A stretch of 64,000 nt of DNA from the NCBI RefSeq assembly GCF_001761485.1, contig NC_090772.1:2788501-2852500 (forward strand). The letters are read 5' to 3'. The DNA is from Yarrowia lipolytica (lineage: Eukaryota; Ascomycota; Dipodascomycetes; Dipodascales). The stretch's first letter is position 1. Each line of letters begins with the position of its first letter. Below are positions 62,871-64,000 of this stretch, one piece after another. Made by a program: the position numbers and the translations under genes. The notes below the pieces were generated by a model. The model made no database searches and was not told the origin of the DNA. It was given only the letters and a program-made list of their open reading frames with translations.

Positions 62871-64000
62871 GTTGTGTGTGTGTGTGTTGTGGTTGTGACG
62901 TTGAGCCTGAGTGAGGTGTGGAGGAGTATAAGCAGAGGTGCACTACGCTATTGTATATGCTGTGCTGTGGTCAGAGAGGGTTCGCATTCTAAGCTTGCAA
63001 CAAATAAGGTTGTGTGGAGTTACGGGTTGATTTCGGGGGTGGAGGAGGGGACCGGGTTAGAGATGATCACGTGATATACTTGGAGATAAACCGCCGCCAG
63101 TTGGTTTAAGTCACATGACCAGCCTGATTGCAGTTCCCCCCGTCTCCCTGTGGTCATTAGTCGTCCCAACAAACGCTCTCCCGCTTCTTCTCCAATGGAC
63201 TCGGAGAATGCTCGGCTCCGGCAACTATTGCCACTTTTAAAAAGCTTAAATTCACCAACGGTCTCTGGGGTTGGTTGCTATTGTAGAGAAGGGGGGGATT
63301 GGGGAGGTCACGTGACGGAAATATTGTCGCGGTTGGATTGGACACATTTCGGTATGTAGGGGGTTGGATTTTTGAGCGGTCACATGACACCATCCACCGC
63401 AGAGTGGCACATCTATTACACCTGTACAATCCATAGCCGAACAAGTAGATACTGTAGTCAGGCGATGAGCTTGGTTGGAGACAAGAGTGGGTGTCAAACC
63501 TGGCCGTAATAGTCAATTGAACTAGCCATCTTCCTTTCAATTGTATAAATCTTCCACCACAGTGTTTCCATGTATAGCCGAGTCGCTCTCGGCAGCGTTG
63601 CAGGAAGACCACGTTATCAGGCGCAGATTTTGGGATTCTGAAAAGCTGTAGCAGCATCTCCAAGAGCCACAGATTATAGCAATATACTCCGATCCACTCT
63701 AACCGCTCTGGATCATACTTGTTTTGACAGTTGAAATTTTCGGCTCATGGCCATACCTTTATGTGAGTGTTGTGCGGTCGTCTGACATTATGCCATCTGT
63801 CTGCAATCTAGCCATGCTTCCATTCTTCCATTCAATTCCCAACCAGGCTTTTGAGTCTTTTTCCTGGGGTTTTACGCCGCCTTTTTTCTCCACACCTCGG
63901 CTTTCGGCAGGTCACGTGACAACCCGGTTTTTTCCTCGGTGCGAAACCGGACCTGCATCATTAGTGTGGAAAGCGCTTATATAATCGAGGTCGGTAACCT
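62871..64000. promoter_or_regulatory. ETF-beta promoter and right-end intergenic DNA with E-box cluster
   Basis: No gene seen in 1.13 kb. TCACGTGA at 63067-63074, GTCACATGAC at 63110-63119, GTCACGTGAC at 63307-63316, GTCACATGAC at 63379-63388 and GTCACGTGAC at 63911-63920. All fit RTCACRTG. The last one is 80 bp from the window end and may serve a gene beyond it. Confidence 0.65.

Noticed and set aside
62076-63074. 332-codon plus-strand frame opposite ETF-beta
   Set aside because: Antisense shadow; the minus-strand gene is clearly ETF-beta and the frame runs through its promoter.
1-64000. CRISPR array, prokaryotic operon, 5S rRNA or tRNA-5S fusion
   Set aside because: No spaced repeats of CRISPR type; the sequence is eukaryotic. 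Yarrowia has dispersed 5S genes, some fused to tRNAs, but I did not recognise 5S sequence next to either tRNA or elsewhere.

Overview
The window is nuclear DNA of a budding yeast, and everything points to Yarrowia lipolytica or a very close relative. Introns start GTGAGT and end in a fused branch-point/acceptor of the form CTAAC-N-CAG. Intergenic spaces are long. There is a low-copy L1-like LINE, a head-to-head pair of small metallothionein genes, and tRNA genes that carry short introns after position 37. All assignments come from reading the sequence; no database search was run.

Layout. Positions 1-2852 hold the 5' part of an L1-type LINE on the minus strand: ORF1 with a CCHC knuckle and the start of ORF2 with its endonuclease. 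Then come a spliced LDS/RRT8-type membrane protein, a mitochondrial 3-oxoacyl-ACP reductase (OAR1 type), an OTU deubiquitinase (OTU2), tRNA-Gln(UUG), a large CLC chloride/proton exchanger (GEF1 type), the divergent metallothionein pair, RNA polymerase subunit RPC10/RPB12 with a 20-nt last exon, a one-pass membrane protein, ATG7, UPS1 (spliced), tRNA-Asp(GUC), a large ubiquitin protease ending in a CaaX-like tetrapeptide, a GRE2-like reductase, a spliced full-size PDR-type ABC transporter and a secreted aspartic protease. The right end is denser: a CTR copper transporter, GPN3, SKI8, an MFS transporter, a small tail-anchored protein, GON7, S-formylglutathione hydrolase with a peroxisomal -SKL end, MDE1 and ETF-beta.

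How the genes relate. This is an ordinary chromosomal segment with no operons. Copper handling is represented twice: a metallothionein pair for storage near 15 kb and a CTR importer near 51 kb. Several promoters carry symmetric sites. Two identical CGG-N3-CCG palindromes lie between the metallothionein genes. A nested inverted repeat lies upstream of the ABC transporter. Three TTTGCTC (Mac1/CuRE-like) words lie upstream of CTR. GTCACGTGAC boxes cluster upstream of ETF-beta.

The most interesting pattern I found concerns both tRNA genes in the window. Each has, 64 to 251 bp upstream, short poly(A)-tailed copies sharing one 3' end. All lie in the same orientation relative to the tRNA and point away from it. 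This suggests a non-LTR retroposon with orientation-specific insertion upstream of Pol III genes.
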